Positions 1 through 9,265 are shown, counted from the first letter of the stretch. The stretch: 64,000 nucleotides of DNA from Curtobacterium sp. 458 (GCF_030406605.1 NZ_CP129104.1:1752552-1816551), one strand, 5' to 3'. Notes: a model not told the origin generated them from the sequence alone. A program made the numbers and translations.

Positions 1-1868
1 TCGGGCTGCTTCTTCGCGAGGACGCTGCCCGGGAACACCACGAACCGGGTGTTCCGTGACCCGAGGTAGTCGCGCTTCTCCCGGTCGCGGAGACCGATCT
101 GGCTGAGGAGCCCGGCGAGCAGCGACCGGTGCACGGCGTCGCCGTCCTCGCTGCGGGACTGCCCGACGCGGACGTCGACCTGCTTCGCCGCGCGCGAGAG
201 CTGCCGGTACAGGTCCCGCCACTCGCGGATGCGCAGGTAGTTCAGGAACTCGGCCTTGCACAGTCGCCGGAACGCGCTCGACGACAGCTCGTCCTGCTTG
301 TCCTCGATATGGTTCCAGAGGTTGAGGAGGGTGAGGAAGTCACTCGTCGGGTCGGCGAACCGGGCGTGCAGCTGGTCGGCGTGGGCGCGCTTCTCGAGCG
401 GGCGTTCGCGTGGGTCCTGGATGCTCAGGGCGCTGACGATCGCGATGACCTCGCGGCCGACGCCCTGTCGCCCGGCTTCGAGCACCATCCGGCCGAGCCT
501 CGGGTCGATCGGCAGCCGCGTCAGCTGTCGACCGGCCTTCGTGATCCGCCCGTCACCGTCCACGGCCCGCAGCTCGCGCAGCAGGTCGAGACCGTCCTTC
601 ACCCCTCGGGAGTCCGGCGGCTGCAGGAAGGGGAACGACTCGATGTCGCCGAAGCCGAGGGAGATCATCTGCAGGATGACCGCCGCGAGGTTCGTGCGGA
701 GGATCTCCGGATCGGTGAACTCGGCCCGACGCTCGAAGTCCTGCTCCGAGTACAGCCGGACGGCGATGCCCGCGCTCGTGCGACCGGCACGACCCGAGCG
801 CTGGTTCGCGCTCGCCTGGCTGATCGCCTCGATCGGGAGGCGCTGGACCTTGGCGCGCGGCGAGTACCGGGAGATGCGGGCCGTCCCGGTGTCGACGACG
901 TACTTGATGCCGGGCACCGTGAGGCTCGTCTCCGCCACGTTCGTCGCGAGGACGACCCGGCGGCGGACGCCCGGCGTGCTGCGTCGCTCGAAGACCCGGT
1001 GCTGGTCGGCGGCGGACAGGCGCCCGTAGAGGGGGAGGACCTCGGTGCCCGGGTACCGCTTGCCCTCGATGGCCTCTTGCGCGTCGCCGATCTCGTTCTC
1101 GCCGGAGAGGAACACGAGGACGTCGCCCGGGTCTTCGCGGGCGAGTTCGTCGAGCGCGTCGGTGATGCCCTGGAGGACGTCACGGTCGTCCGGGGTGCGG
1201 CCGTTGCCGTTCCCGTGGTCGTCGGTCCGCGGGTCGTCCTCGTCGTCGTCGCTGTCGGCGCCGTCGCCGTCGTCCGCGACGAGCGGGCGGTAGCGGACCT
1301 CGACCGGGTACGTCCGGCCGGAAACCTCGATGATCGGGGCGCCACCGAAGTGCTGCGAGAACGACTCGGGGTCGATCGTCGCACTCGTGATGATGACCTT
1401 GAGGTCCGGCCGGCGGGGGAGGAGCCGCTTGAGGTAGCCGAGCAGGAAGTCGATCGTCAGGGACCGCTCGTGCGCCTCGTCGATGATGATCGTGTCGTAG
1501 CGCTTCAGGTCACGGTCGAAGTGGATCTCGTTGAGGAGGATCCCGTCCGTCATCAGCTTGATCTTCGTGTTCGCGGACACCTTGTCGGTGAAGCGGACCT
1601 GGTACCCGACGAGGTCGCCGAGCTCGCCGCCCAGCTCCTCGGACACCCGCTCGGCGATCGTGCGGGCTGCGATCCGGCGGGGCTGGGTGTGCCCGATCGA
1701 CTCGCGGCCGAGTTCGAGGCAGATCTTCGGCAGCTGGGTGGTCTTGCCGGAGCCCGTCGCACCGGCGACGATCACGACCTGGTGGTCGCGGATCGCGGCA
1801 GCGATGTCGTCCCGCCGCTGCGAGACGGGCAGCTCGGGCGGGTACGTGATGACGGGCGTGGCAGACAT
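1..1868 (-). CDS. hrpA: ATP-dependent RNA helicase HrpA (DEAH box), C-terminal part off the window
   Basis: DEAH-box superfamily 2 helicase that couples NTP hydrolysis to RNA remodelling in the cytoplasm. Translating the minus strand from 1868 gives MSATPVITYPPELPVS, then Walker A GATGSGKTTQ at about residue 37, a DEAH box (IIIDEAHERS) and SAT motif III. The C-terminal helicase half runs off the left edge, so only about 622 codons are visible. An ATG two codons upstream (1874) is an alternative start. A TATCCT -10-like hexamer at 1878-1883 leaves a leader of only a few nt. HrpA and HrpB are alike in this region; HrpA is favoured by the long continuation after the helicase core, but the missing end would decide. 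Confidence 0.85.
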   Translation of the reverse strand, partial: MSATPVITYPPELPVSQRRDDIAAAIRDHQVVIVAGATGSGKTTQLPKICLELGRESIGHTQPRRIAARTIAERVSEELGGELGDLVGYQVRFTDKVSANTKIKLMTDGILLNEIHFDRDLKRYDTIIIDEAHERSLTIDFLLGYLKRLLPRRPDLKVIITSATIDPESFSQHFGGAPIIEVSGRTYPVEVRYRPLVADDGDGADSDDDEDDPRTDDHGNGNGRTPDDRDVLQGITDALDELAREDPGDVLVFLSGENEIGDAQEAIEGKRYPGTEVLPLYGRLSAADQHRVFERRSTPGVRRRVVLATNVAETSLTVPGIKYVVDTGTARISRYSPRAKVQRLPIEAISQASANQRSGRAGRTSAGIAVRLYSEQDFERRAEFTDPEILRTNLAAVILQMISLGFGDIESFPFLQPPDSRGVKDGLDLLRELRAVDGDGRITKAGRQLTRLPIDPRLGRMVLEAGRQGVGREVIAIVSALSIQDPRERPLEKRAHADQLHARFADPTSDFLTLLNLWNHIEDKQDELSSSAFRRLCKAEFLNYLRIREWRDLYRQLSRAAKQVDVRVGQSRSEDGDAVHRSLLAGLLSQIGLRDREKRDYLGSRNTRFVVFPGSVLAKKQP

Positions 1869-1915
1869 GAGCATTCCAGGATACCTGTGCGGCGTCCCGC
1901 CGTGGTGTTCGCGCG

Positions 1916-3760
1916 TCATCCAGCGAGCTGCGCCACGAGCTCGTCGAGTGCCCGTGCCGGCAGTGCGCACACCCGGTCGTGGCACACGTACGCCGCCGGG
2001 GCGAGCGCGGCGCGCGACTCGAACAGCCCGAAGCCCGCGGCCGCCCACTCGTCGGCCTGTGCCGGGGTCACGGCCGCGATCGTCGTCCCGGGACGTCGCG
2101 CGCCGAACGCCGCTGACCGCATCGGGTCGGCCAGGTCGGCGGTCACGACGACGACCTCGCGCGACGGTCGCCCGAGCGCCAGCGCGAGCCCGAGCGCATC
2201 GGCGTACCCGAGCGGTCGTTCCGTTCCGGACCGGGCACGATCGGCGACGAGCCGCTCGGCCGCGTCGCGGTACGAGCGCTCACCTGTCAGCGCTGCGAGC
2301 GTCGCCGCCGCCGAGGCGAGGCCGACCGTCCCCGACCGCAGCGCCGTCTGCGGCTGTTCGCCGGTCGCCGTCCCCGCCGAGTCGAGGACCGGGTCGACAC
2401 CGAAGCGACCGGCGAGGCCGTCGTCGACGAGGACCCGTGCGGCGGAGGCGTAGGACACCTCGCCCGTGACGAGCGCGAGTTCGAGCAGCCCCTCGGCGAG
2501 CAGGCCGACGTCCTCGATCGTCGCCGGAGCGCTCGACGTGCCACGCGGCGAACTCGACCGGACCGCCACGTGCCCGTCACGCACGTGCGCTGCGAGCACC
2601 GCGTCCGCCGCGCCCCTGGCGAGCGAGGTCATCTCGTCGTCGCTGTACCGCGCTCCGGCGATGGCGAGCCCTCGGATCGCGAGGCCGTTCCAGCCCGTCA
2701 GCACCTGGTCGTCGAGGGGCGGCGGATCGAGCGTCGCGCGCTCGGCCAGCGGACGGCGGTACCACTCGCCCTCGACCCGGCGCCCGTCGATCGTCGACTC
2801 GCTGTCCTGCGCCGCGACGAACGCACCGTCCGGTCGCCGCAGGGTGTCGCGGAGGAACGCGGCGATGCCCCGTGCCTGCGCGGACTCGGCCACCGCCAGC
2901 AGTCCCGCGTTGTCGTAGAGCATCCGCTCGTAGTGCGGGACGCTCCAGTCACGCTGCGTCGCGTACCGGAAGACCCCGCCGTCGGCATCGGTGAGCTCGG
3001 AGCCGGCGATCGCCCCCAGCGTGCGGCCGAGCAGCCCGCGGGCATCCGCACCGTCGGCCGGGTCGTCCGCCGCGAGGTCGCCGAGCAGTTCGAGGAGTGG
3101 CGCACCGGGGAACTTCGGCGCGCCCCCGAAACCTCCGTACGTGGTGTCCTCCGCCTGCCGCAGCTGGTCGAGGACCGCATGGGTCGTGTCCACCGACGGG
3201 AGGCGCGGCTCGTCCCCGTCGCGTCCGTCGCTGGACACGACGGTCGCGTCCGCCTCGGCGCCCTGCCGGATCGCCGCCGCGATCGCCGCCGCGTTCGCGT
3301 CCACCTCGCCCCGACGCTCACGCCAGGCGTCCAGCACGGCGCCGAGGACCTGCCGGAACGACGGCACCTGCTGCACCGGCTCCGGCGGGAAGTACGTCCC
3401 CGCGAAGAACACGTGCGCGTCGGGCGTCGTGAAGACGGTGAGGGGCCAGCCGAGCTGTCCGGTGAAGGCGCTCGCCGCGGCCATCATGCTCGCGTCGACG
3501 TCCGGGCGTTCCTCGCGGTCGACCTTGACGGCCACGAAGTCCTGCCGCAGGAGGTCGGCCACCCCTGGGTCCGAGAAGCTCTCGCGCGCCATGACGTGGC
3601 ACCAGTGGCAGGTCGCGTACCCGATCGACACGAGGACGGGGACATCTCGATCGCGAGCCTCGGCGAAGGCCTCCGGGCCCCACTCGCGCCAGTCCACCGG
3701 GTTCTCCGCGTGCTGGCGGAGGTAGGGGCTGACGGCCGAGCCGAGGCGGTTGTCGTTCAT
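1916..3760 (-). CDS. DUF255 thioredoxin-fold protein (YyaL/SSP411 family)
   Basis: 614-residue cytoplasmic protein of the YyaL/spermatogenesis-associated-protein-20 family: an N-terminal thioredoxin-like DUF255 domain fused to a barrel like that of six-hairpin glycosidases. Seen: family opening [21 protein letters not shown], the CHWCHVM motif at about residue 47 (two Cys in CxxC spacing), [15 protein letters not shown], and [10 protein letters not shown] with FFAGTYFPP. The biochemical role is not established for the family; redox or nucleoside-sugar epimerase functions have been suggested. The open frame continues upstream to 4171, but the family N-terminus begins at 3760. CAGGCT lies 6 nt before this ATG (3767-3772), matching the leaderless start pattern of this window. 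Confidence 0.88.
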   Translation of the reverse strand: MNDNRLGSAVSPYLRQHAENPVDWREWGPEAFAEARDRDVPVLVSIGYATCHWCHVMARESFSDPGVADLLRQDFVAVKVDREERPDVDASMMAAASAFTGQLGWPLTVFTTPDAHVFFAGTYFPPEPVQQVPSFRQVLGAVLDAWRERRGEVDANAAAIAAAIRQGAEADATVVSSDGRDGDEPRLPSVDTTHAVLDQLRQAEDTTYGGFGGAPKFPGAPLLELLGDLAADDPADGADARGLLGRTLGAIAGSELTDADGGVFRYATQRDWSVPHYERMLYDNAGLLAVAESAQARGIAAFLRDTLRRPDGAFVAAQDSESTIDGRRVEGEWYRRPLAERATLDPPPLDDQVLTGWNGLAIRGLAIAGARYSDDEMTSLARGAADAVLAAHVRDGHVAVRSSSPRGTSSAPATIEDVGLLAEGLLELALVTGEVSYASAARVLVDDGLAGRFGVDPVLDSAGTATGEQPQTALRSGTVGLASAAATLAALTGERSYRDAAERLVADRARSGTERPLGYADALGLALALGRPSREVVVVTADLADPMRSAAFGARRPGTTIAAVTPAQADEWAAAGFGLFESRAALAPAAYVCHDRVCALPARALDELVAQLAG

Positions 3761-3825
3761 GCGTCCAGCCTGCCCGGACCGCCCTGGGCGGGGCATCGTG
3801 CGAGGCAGACTGTGGACGGAACCGC

Positions 3826-4371
3826 TCAGTCCACAGCCGGTCGCGGGGAGAGCCACCCCGTGATCGACGCGAGCCGACGGGCCACGTCCGCCGGCGTCAG
3901 GTCGTCCGTGTCCACCCGCGTGACCTCGTCCCCGACAGCCGTGTCGAGCCTCCCGGCCGTCCTGGTGCTGTGCGCGAGCTGCGCCTCGGGGAGGCGACCA
4001 CCGGACCGCCGACGCAGGCGGTCCGCGACGGCTGCGTCGCCCGCGCGCAGCAGCACCGCGGTGGCCAGGGGTTCGTCGCCCATCGCGGCGGTCAGCACGT
4101 CCAGGTGCAGCACCGAGCTCGTGTTCGTGTAGATCAAGCGGCGGTGCCCGAGCTCGCGGTACCGCTCCCACATCGTCGCGAGGTTCCGCTCCGCGAGGTG
4201 TGCTTCGGGGTGCTCGACGTGCGGCGCGGGGTGCGCCAGGTCGAGCGCGTCACCCTCGATGACGACGTGCCGGACGTCGGCGGCGACGAGGAGGTCGTGC
4301 AGCGCCTCGGCGGCAGCGGACTTGCCGACGCCGGACCTGCCGCCGATGAACAGCACCTCCGAGCGCACCAC
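3826..4371 (-). CDS. P-loop kinase-like ATP-binding protein
   Basis: 181-residue single-domain P-loop protein. Walker A GRSGVGKS sits at residues 11-18 after a hydrophobic first strand (EVLFIGG). IEGD at about residue 39 and the spacing to a C-terminal [11 protein letters not shown] segment resemble nucleoside/adenylylsulfate-kinase-type small-molecule kinases. The substrate cannot be read from the sequence. Its start is 3 nt from the stop of the upstream epimerase gene, so the two are almost certainly co-transcribed. The C-terminal stretch is the usual acidic end of AAA_33-type kinases. Could also be an ATPase without kinase activity. Confidence 0.75.
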   Translation of the reverse strand: MVRSEVLFIGGRSGVGKSAAAEALHDLLVAADVRHVVIEGDALDLAHPAPHVEHPEAHLAERNLATMWERYRELGHRRLIYTNTSSVLHLDVLTAAMGDEPLATAVLLRAGDAAVADRLRRRSGGRLPEAQLAHSTRTAGRLDTAVGDEVTRVDTDDLTPADVARRLASITGWLSPRPAVD

Positions 4372-4374
4372 GGG

Positions 4375-5430
4375 TCAGCCCCGACCGAGCATGAGGAGGG
4401 CGAGCGCGGCGTCCTCCGGGCCGTAGTCGAACATCCGCTCCCAGAACGGGTCGTCGGCCCACGGCACGTCGCCGTCCGCCGGGACCCGGTGCGCGGTGTC
4501 GACGAGCCAGTCCAGCTCGGGGACGACGGCCTGGTCGAAGCGCGGCGGCTGCCAGCCGAGCGCCCGCGCGGCAGTCGTGTCGAGCACGAACGGGCTCGGC
4601 GACGACCACGGCGTGACGCCCACGAACGCCGGGGCGTCCTCGTCGAGCAGCACCTCGTCGAACTCGTGGTCGAGGTGGCCCGCGACGCTCCGCACGATCT
4701 CGAGGACGGACGGTGCGGTCTCGTCGGCGACGTTGAGGATGCGGCGGTCCGGCCGGTCCGCGACCAGCCCCACGAGGTCGGCGATGCCGGATGCGGCGGT
4801 GGTGTGGTCGACGCCGCGACCGTGGTCCGCGAGCAGGACGCGCTCCCGACCGTCGAGCACCCGTCGGACGACGAACCACTCCCGCGGACGCCCGATGTGC
4901 GGGCCGTACACCTTCGACGGACGCAGCACCGTGACCGGGGCACCGTGGTCGAGCAGGACCTGTTCGGCAGCGACCTTCGCAGCGCCGTAGCCGTCGCGGC
5001 TCGTCGGGTCGGCGTCGTTCGGCACGACCGTGGGCTGCAGCTCGCTCACCGGGCCGCCGAACACTGGGCGCTCGACGGAGTTGCCGTGCCGTCCCTGCTC
5101 GTCGACGTACACCGCCTTCGAGGACACGAACACGGTGGACCCCGCGTCGTCGAGGAACGGCCGGAGCCGTAGGGCGTCGTCGCGCGTCCGCCCGACGGTG
5201 TCGACGACGAGGTCGGCGCCGGGTCGCAGCAGCGACCGGAGCAGCGCGGTGTCACGGGCGTCGCCGGTGGTCGAGGTCGCGCCGTCGGCGACGAGGGCGT
5301 CCGCCACGGGTCCGCCCCGGCGCGAGACGACCTCGACCTGCCAGTCGTCGGCGGCGTCGAGGAGGTGCCGGGCGACCGCGGAGCCGATGCCGCCGGTGCC
5401 GCCGAGGATGACCGCGCGTCTCGTGCTCAT
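4375..5430 (-). CDS. NAD-dependent epimerase/dehydratase (extended SDR)
   Basis: 351-residue extended short-chain dehydrogenase/reductase. The Rossmann motif GGTGGIGSA is at residues 10-18, VDTVGRT follows, and the active-site region reads SSKAVYVD then YGAAKVAAE (YxxxK at about residue 150). Members act on nucleotide sugars or related alcohols; the substrate here is unknown. First gene of a two-gene unit with the P-loop kinase-like protein downstream. TACCGT ends 6 nt before the ATG, indicating a leaderless transcript. Downstream coupling suggests the kinase and the epimerase act on the same sugar or alcohol, which is an inference. Confidence 0.8.
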   Translation of the reverse strand: MSTRRAVILGGTGGIGSAVARHLLDAADDWQVEVVSRRGGPVADALVADGATSTTGDARDTALLRSLLRPGADLVVDTVGRTRDDALRLRPFLDDAGSTVFVSSKAVYVDEQGRHGNSVERPVFGGPVSELQPTVVPNDADPTSRDGYGAAKVAAEQVLLDHGAPVTVLRPSKVYGPHIGRPREWFVVRRVLDGRERVLLADHGRGVDHTTAASGIADLVGLVADRPDRRILNVADETAPSVLEIVRSVAGHLDHEFDEVLLDEDAPAFVGVTPWSSPSPFVLDTTAARALGWQPPRFDQAVVPELDWLVDTAHRVPADGDVPWADDPFWERMFDYGPEDAALALLMLGRG

Positions 5431-5436
5431 GCTGCA

Positions 5437-5442
5437 ACGGTA
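5437..5442 (-). promoter_or_regulatory. -10 element TACCGT, leaderless start of epimerase gene
   Basis: Six nt separate the hexamer from the ATG at 5430. No Shine-Dalgarno sequence can fit in between. Confidence 0.55.
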
Positions 5443-5528
5443 GTGCGGCCGGGAGGCGCGGGGCGCGTCGGTCGCGCGGCTGACGTCGCGAGGGGGCTCG
5501 GCTTGCGCTGGCGCGGGTGGCGCCGACG

Positions 5529-5632
5529 GTGTGCGCGTGCGCTCCCGCGCTGCGCGGCCGGTGTGTGCGCGTGCGCGTGCGCTCGCGTGCTGCGCGGCCG
5601 GTGTGTGCGCGTGCGCTCGCGCGCTGCGCGAT
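5529..5632. repeat. Three imperfect GTGTGCGCGTGCGCTC... repeat units
   Basis: Units at 5529-5560, 5561-5600 and 5601-5632 share gtgtg(tg)cgcgtgcgctc and ctgcgcggccg blocks. They differ by one extra gtgcgc/gt microsatellite step in the middle unit. The array abuts the stop codon of the rhodanese gene. Confidence 0.7.
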
Positions 5633-6492
5633 CAGGACGCGACGGACTCCGGCTCGCGGCGCCACCAGTCGATGAGCGACCCGTCGTACACCTGCACCCG
5701 GTCGTGCCCGAGGACGGTGAGCGCGAGGGCGTCCACGCACGCCGCCGTGCCCACACCGCAGTACGTGACGATCTCGTCCGACCCGATGACCTCCGCGAAG
5801 GCCGCTTCGAGCGCGCGCCCCTTCAGGTAGGCGTTCGTGTCGGGGTCGACGAGGGTGCCGACCGGGATCGCCGTGCTGCCGGGGATCACCGGAGCGTGGT
5901 CGTCGCCGAGCGCGGTGTCGTCCGCCGCGAGGACGAGTGCCGCGGGCTCGACACCCGTCGTCGCACGCCGCACCCGGTCGTGGTCGACCCAGAGCGGCCG
6001 CTCTTCACCCGCGAGGAACGCGTGCGACCCGGGAGTCTGCGCCGAGCGGGCGAGGGAACCGATCCGGACCGGACGCCCCTCGTCGCGCCACTTCGTGAAG
6101 CCACCGTCGAGCACGGCCACGGAGTCGAACCCGAACGACCGGAAGATCCACCAGAGGCGAGCCGACCACTGCCCGACCCCGTCGTCGTAGACCACGACCG
6201 TCGACGTGTTCGTGACGCCGAGGCGGCCCGCGGCGGACTCGAACCGTTCGGCGCTCGGCCGCGTGAACGGGACGTCGCCGTCCGGCGCGGAGAAGTCGTC
6301 GAGCAGGTCGGCGTAGCGGGCGCCGGGCACGTGCCCACGGTCGGCGTAGGCGTCCTCCGCGGATCGCCAGGTGGTCTCGAGTCCGGTCCCCGACGTCTGC
6401 ACGGAGGCATCGAGCACCACGAGCTCGTCAGCACCGAGGTGGTCTGCGAGCCACTGCGTCGACACGAGCGGCGAGGTCAGGACGGGGGCCAT
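5632..6492 (-). CDS. Sulfurtransferase, two rhodanese domains (SseA-like)
   Basis: 286-residue tandem-rhodanese protein of the thiosulfate/3-mercaptopyruvate sulfurtransferase family, cytoplasmic, moving sulfane sulfur through a Cys persulfide. The N-terminal inactive domain (about 10-130) contains YADRGHVPGARY and VVVYDDG. The C-terminal domain ends in the catalytic loop YCGVGTAA with Cys at about residue 245. The loop differs from the CRKGVTA (thiosulfate) and CGSGVTA (mercaptopyruvate) consensus, being closer to the latter. Start chosen at 6492 because TACGGT ends 7 nt upstream; the long upstream frame is GC-rich shadow. Monocistronic. Confidence 0.85.
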   Translation of the reverse strand: MAPVLTSPLVSTQWLADHLGADELVVLDASVQTSGTGLETTWRSAEDAYADRGHVPGARYADLLDDFSAPDGDVPFTRPSAERFESAAGRLGVTNTSTVVVYDDGVGQWSARLWWIFRSFGFDSVAVLDGGFTKWRDEGRPVRIGSLARSAQTPGSHAFLAGEERPLWVDHDRVRRATTGVEPAALVLAADDTALGDDHAPVIPGSTAIPVGTLVDPDTNAYLKGRALEAAFAEVIGSDEIVTYCGVGTAACVDALALTVLGHDRVQVYDGSLIDWWRREPESVAS

Positions 6493-6499
6493 GCCGCCC

Positions 6500-6505
6500 A
6501 CCGTA
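6500..6505 (-). promoter_or_regulatory. -10 element TACGGT, leaderless start of sulfurtransferase gene
   Basis: Seven nt before the ATG at 6492. Confidence 0.55.
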
Positions 6506-6699
6506 ACGAGGACCCCTGACGCCTGCGAGGGGAACCGCAACACTGCGCAACTGCGGGCCGTTCCGTACCGCGCGATTCGGCTCTCGGGCGGTGCGGGCGG
6601 CGCGCGGCGCGGCGCGCTGGCGGGGCCGGGCGCGGCGCGCGGGCGTGGGCGGGCGTGGCGCGCTGGCGTGGGTGCGGCCGTGGTCGGCCGCTGTCGAAC

Positions 6700-6733
6700 G
6701 ACACCGCCGCGGTCGTCCGACAGCGGCGGTGTC
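6700..6733. repeat. Stem-loop, GTCGTNCGACA-loop family, copy 1
   Basis: Perfect 11-bp stem GACACCGCCGC (6700-6710) / GCGGCGGTGTC (6723-6733) closing a 12-nt loop that contains GTCGTCCGACA. Confidence 0.75.
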
Positions 6734-6768
6734 GCAGTCCCGCGTGCGCAACTTCCGTCGCGTGCAAT

Positions 6769-6810
6769 GAACGACCGGACCGTCGTCGTCCGACAGCGGT
6801 CCGGTCGTTC
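6769..6810. repeat. Stem-loop, GTCGTNCGACA-loop family, copy 2
   Basis: Perfect 13-bp stem GAACGACCGGACC (6769-6781) / GGTCCGGTCGTTC (6798-6810). The 16-nt loop again contains GTCGTCCGACA (6785-6795), while the stem is unrelated to that of copy 1. Confidence 0.75.
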
Positions 6811-6902
6811 CGCAGCGGCACCGACCCCCCCCCCCCCACGCGACGCGCGGACGACCCGCCCGGCACCGAGCCGAGCGGGTCGTCGTGACGTGCCTGGGAC
6901 CG

Positions 6903-8453
6903 TCAGTGCGCGGCGGTCGCGGTGCTCCCCGTCGCGGTCGCCGCGGCGTGCTCGAGCTTCGCGAGCCGCACCGACTGCCGGTTGATGAGCAGCCCGCCCG
7001 CGAGCGCGACCAGCACCAGGACGCCGGCCGAGATGCCGAACGCCACGTGGTAGCCGTCGAGCACCGCCTGGGCCTGCTGGAGCTTCGTCGGTGCCCCGGA
7101 GAGGTCTGCCAGTCGGTCCTTCACGACGTCCGCGAAGATCGTCGACAGCAGCGCCGTGCCGATCGAACCGCCGATCTGCTGCATGGTGTTGACCGTCGCG
7201 GACGCCACTCCGGCGTCGGCCCGGGCGACCCCGGTCGTCGCGGTGTTGATGGCGGACGAGAAGATCGTGCCCATCCCGAGCCCGATGACGACGAGCGCGG
7301 GCAGGACGGTGCCGGCGTAGGTGCTGTCGAGGTCGGTCCGGAGCAGCAGGAGCAGTCCCGTCGCGGCGACGAGGCCGCCGGCGAAGACGAGCACCTTCGG
7401 GCCGACCCGCGGCAGCAGCCGTCCGCCGATCTGCGTCGACGACACGATGATCGAGAGCGGCATCGGCAGGAACGCCAGACCGGTCTGCAGCGACGTGAAC
7501 CCGAGCGTCTGCTCGAGGTAGTAGGTCAGGAACAGGAAGATGCCGAACATGCCGATCGCGACGAGGCCGATCGCGATGTACGAACCGCCTCGGTCGCGGT
7601 CGAGCACCACGCGGAGCGGCAGCAGCGGGTGCGCGACCCGGGTCTCGATGACCACGAACGCGGCGACGAGCACGACACCGGCCGCGAGCATCACGATGGT
7701 CAGCGGGTCGTCCCAGCCGTTCGTCTCGGCGTTCGAGAAGCCGTACACGATCCCGACCAGACCGGCGGTGATGGTGAGCACGCCCGCGACGTCGATCCGC
7801 GGGCGGTCGGCCTTCGGCGGCTTCGCCATGAACACCAGCGCCCCGATCACGCCGAGGACCGCGAAGACCACGTTGACGTAGAGGCACCAACGCCAGGTCG
7901 CGTACTCGGTGAGGACCCCGCCGAGCAGCAGGCCGAGTGCGGCACCCGAGCCCGCGATGGACCCGAAGATGCCGAAGGCCCGCCCGCGCTCCTTCGGGTC
8001 ACGGAATGTCGTTGTCAGCATGCCGAGCGCGGACGGGGCGAGCAGCGCGCCGAAGACGCCCTGCAGTGCGCGTGCCGCGACGAGGAGCCCGAACGAGTCC
8101 GCGAGGCCGCCGAGGACGGAGGCGAGCGCGAAGCCCACGAGCCCGATGATGAAGGTGTTCTTGCGGCCGAAGAGGTCGCCGAGTCGTCCGCCGAGGAGCA
8201 GGAGGGACCCGAACGCCAGCGAGTAGGCGGTGACGATCCACTGGCGCTGGTCGGTCCCGAAGCCGAGGTCGGCCTGGGCGGACGGCAGCGCGATGTTCAC
8301 GATCGTGGCATCGAGCACCACCATGAGCTGGGCGAGGGCGATGACCGCGAGGGCGATCCAGCGGCGGCTGGCGCGCTCGGGAGCGGCGGGCGGGGAGTCC
8401 TGGGTGGTGGGCGCGGACCCGGTCGGGGTCGGCGCGGTCTGTTCTGCCGTCAC
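6903..8453 (-). CDS. DHA2-family multidrug efflux MFS transporter (14 TMS)
   Basis: 516-residue proton-driven exporter of the EmrB/QacA (DHA2) family in the cytoplasmic membrane. Seen: LDATIVNIALP in TM1, WIVTAYSL in TM2, motif A GGRLGDLFGRK, the glycine-rich antiporter motif C region (GSGAALGLLLGG), and about 14 hydrophobic segments. GTG at 8453 is preferred to the longer ATG frame from 8588 because AAGGAGG (8460-8466 on the minus strand) lies 6 nt before it and the longer frame would run through both operators. Divergent from the TetR gene at 8603 and very probably repressed by it. Substrate unknown. Confidence 0.9.
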   Translation of the reverse strand: MTAEQTAPTPTGSAPTTQDSPPAAPERASRRWIALAVIALAQLMVVLDATIVNIALPSAQADLGFGTDQRQWIVTAYSLAFGSLLLLGGRLGDLFGRKNTFIIGLVGFALASVLGGLADSFGLLVAARALQGVFGALLAPSALGMLTTTFRDPKERGRAFGIFGSIAGSGAALGLLLGGVLTEYATWRWCLYVNVVFAVLGVIGALVFMAKPPKADRPRIDVAGVLTITAGLVGIVYGFSNAETNGWDDPLTIVMLAAGVVLVAAFVVIETRVAHPLLPLRVVLDRDRGGSYIAIGLVAIGMFGIFLFLTYYLEQTLGFTSLQTGLAFLPMPLSIIVSSTQIGGRLLPRVGPKVLVFAGGLVAATGLLLLLRTDLDSTYAGTVLPALVVIGLGMGTIFSSAINTATTGVARADAGVASATVNTMQQIGGSIGTALLSTIFADVVKDRLADLSGAPTKLQQAQAVLDGYHVAFGISAGVLVLVALAGGLLINRQSVRLAKLEHAAATATGSTATAAH

Positions 8454-8508
8454 GGGCAGCCTCCTTCTGGAAGGTGGAGGGGGAAGGGTGGTCGGATCGA
8501 CCGGAGAG

Positions 8509-8531
8509 AAACGGATGCTCGGCATCCGCTT
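8509..8531. promoter_or_regulatory. TetR operator 1, palindrome CGGATGC-N3-GCATCCG
   Basis: AAACGGATGC TCG GCATCCGCTT: perfect 7-bp half-sites around a 3-bp centre, between the divergent efflux and tetR starts. A similar palindrome lies 40 bp away. Confidence 0.7.
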
Positions 8532-8548
8532 GTGTCCAGTGTAGACCG

Positions 8549-8571
8549 AAACGGAGTCACCGCATCCGTTT
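8549..8571. promoter_or_regulatory. TetR operator 2, palindrome AAACGGA-N9-TCCGTTT
   Basis: Shares AAACGGA and CATCCG half-sites with operator 1, centre-to-centre 40 bp. It lies next to the likely -10 of tetR (TAGGTT, 8590-8595) and upstream of the efflux gene. Confidence 0.65.
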
Positions 8572-8589
8572 GTTCCCAGAATCGTCAAC

Positions 8590-8595
8590 TAGGTT
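8590..8595 (+). promoter_or_regulatory. -10 element TAGGTT, leaderless start of tetR-type gene
   Basis: Seven nt before the GTG at 8603. Confidence 0.55.
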
Positions 8596-8602
8596 TGGCC
8601 AC

Positions 8603-9250
8603 GTGAGCACCACCGACCTCGACCGCCCCCTGCGCGCGGACGCAGCACGCAACCGCGAGCTGATCCTGCAGACGGCGCGGAAGTGCTTCGCCGAACGCGG
8701 TCTCTCGGTCACGCTCAACGACATCGCGCACGAGGCCGGGGTCGGCGTCGGCACGGTCTACCGCCGCTTCGCCGACAAGGACGCCCTGATCGAGGCACTG
8801 CTCGCGACGAAGTTCGAGGCGATGAACGGTGCCGCCGCCCGCGCTGCCGAGGAGCTCGACCCCCGCGAGTCGCTCCGCGTGTACCTGATGGGCGTGTTCG
8901 AGTTCCGCGCGCGCGACCGGGCGCTCGCCGACGCCATCGTGCGTGCCGGCAAGGCCCGCCCGTCGATCGTCGAGGAGCGCAACCGGCTCGAGACCCAGGT
9001 GTCCGAGATCATCCGTCGCGCGAAGGCCGCCGGCGTCGTGCGCGACGGCTTCGACTACCGCGACCTGCCGATGCTCACGCAGATGCTCGGCGCGGTCGCG
9101 GACACCACCCGCGCGACCGACCCCGACGCCTGGCGGCGCTACGCCCAGGTGCTCATCGACGGCGTGATGCCCCCGGAGCACGCCGACCCGATGTCCGGCA
9201 CGCCGCTCGACCGGGAAGCCCTCGAACGGGCGCTGCAGCCGGGCAGCTGA
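8603..9250 (+). CDS. TetR/AcrR-family repressor of the divergent efflux pump
   Basis: 215-residue TetR-family dimeric regulator. N-terminal HTH about residues 12-58: ELILQTARKCFAERG, then the recognition region GVGVGTVYRRFADKDALIEAL. The C-terminal ligand-binding domain is all-helical and unrelated by eye to a specific effector class. The open frame extends upstream to 8474, but the GTG at 8603 has TAGGTT 7 nt upstream and gives the normal N-terminus. Two related palindromes between this gene and the efflux gene are its presumed operators, implying joint repression of pump and repressor. Confidence 0.88.
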   Translation: MSTTDLDRPLRADAARNRELILQTARKCFAERGLSVTLNDIAHEAGVGVGTVYRRFADKDALIEALLATKFEAMNGAAARAAEELDPRESLRVYLMGVFEFRARDRALADAIVRAGKARPSIVEERNRLETQVSEIIRRAKAAGVVRDGFDYRDLPMLTQMLGAVADTTRATDPDAWRRYAQVLIDGVMPPEHADPMSGTPLDREALERALQPGS

Positions 9251-9265
9251 ACCCGGCCGAGGCTG

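Larger units (their letters stand above)
6493..6902. other. 410-nt gene-free stretch with hairpins and a poly-C tract
   Basis: No credible gene on either strand. The first half (6590-6680) is GC-only low-complexity sequence. The second half holds two strong stem-loops (listed separately), three copies of the 11-mer GTCGTNCGACA or its complement (6692-6702, 6712-6722, 6785-6795) and a run of 13 C at 6825-6837. Confidence 0.7.

Noticed and set aside
129..2453. 774-residue plus-strand open frame
   Set aside because: Antisense shadow of hrpA and the DUF255 gene. Composition is Arg/Asp/Val-rich with no motif, while the minus strand has clear helicase and thioredoxin-fold motifs.
5521..5632. Possible CRISPR-like array
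   Set aside because: Units are contiguous GC dinucleotide-rich sequence without unique spacers, and no cas genes are present.
8454..8588. Longer efflux-pump start at 8588
   Set aside because: Would translate through both TetR operators and adds an N-terminus unlike the family. A strong SD supports the GTG at 8453.
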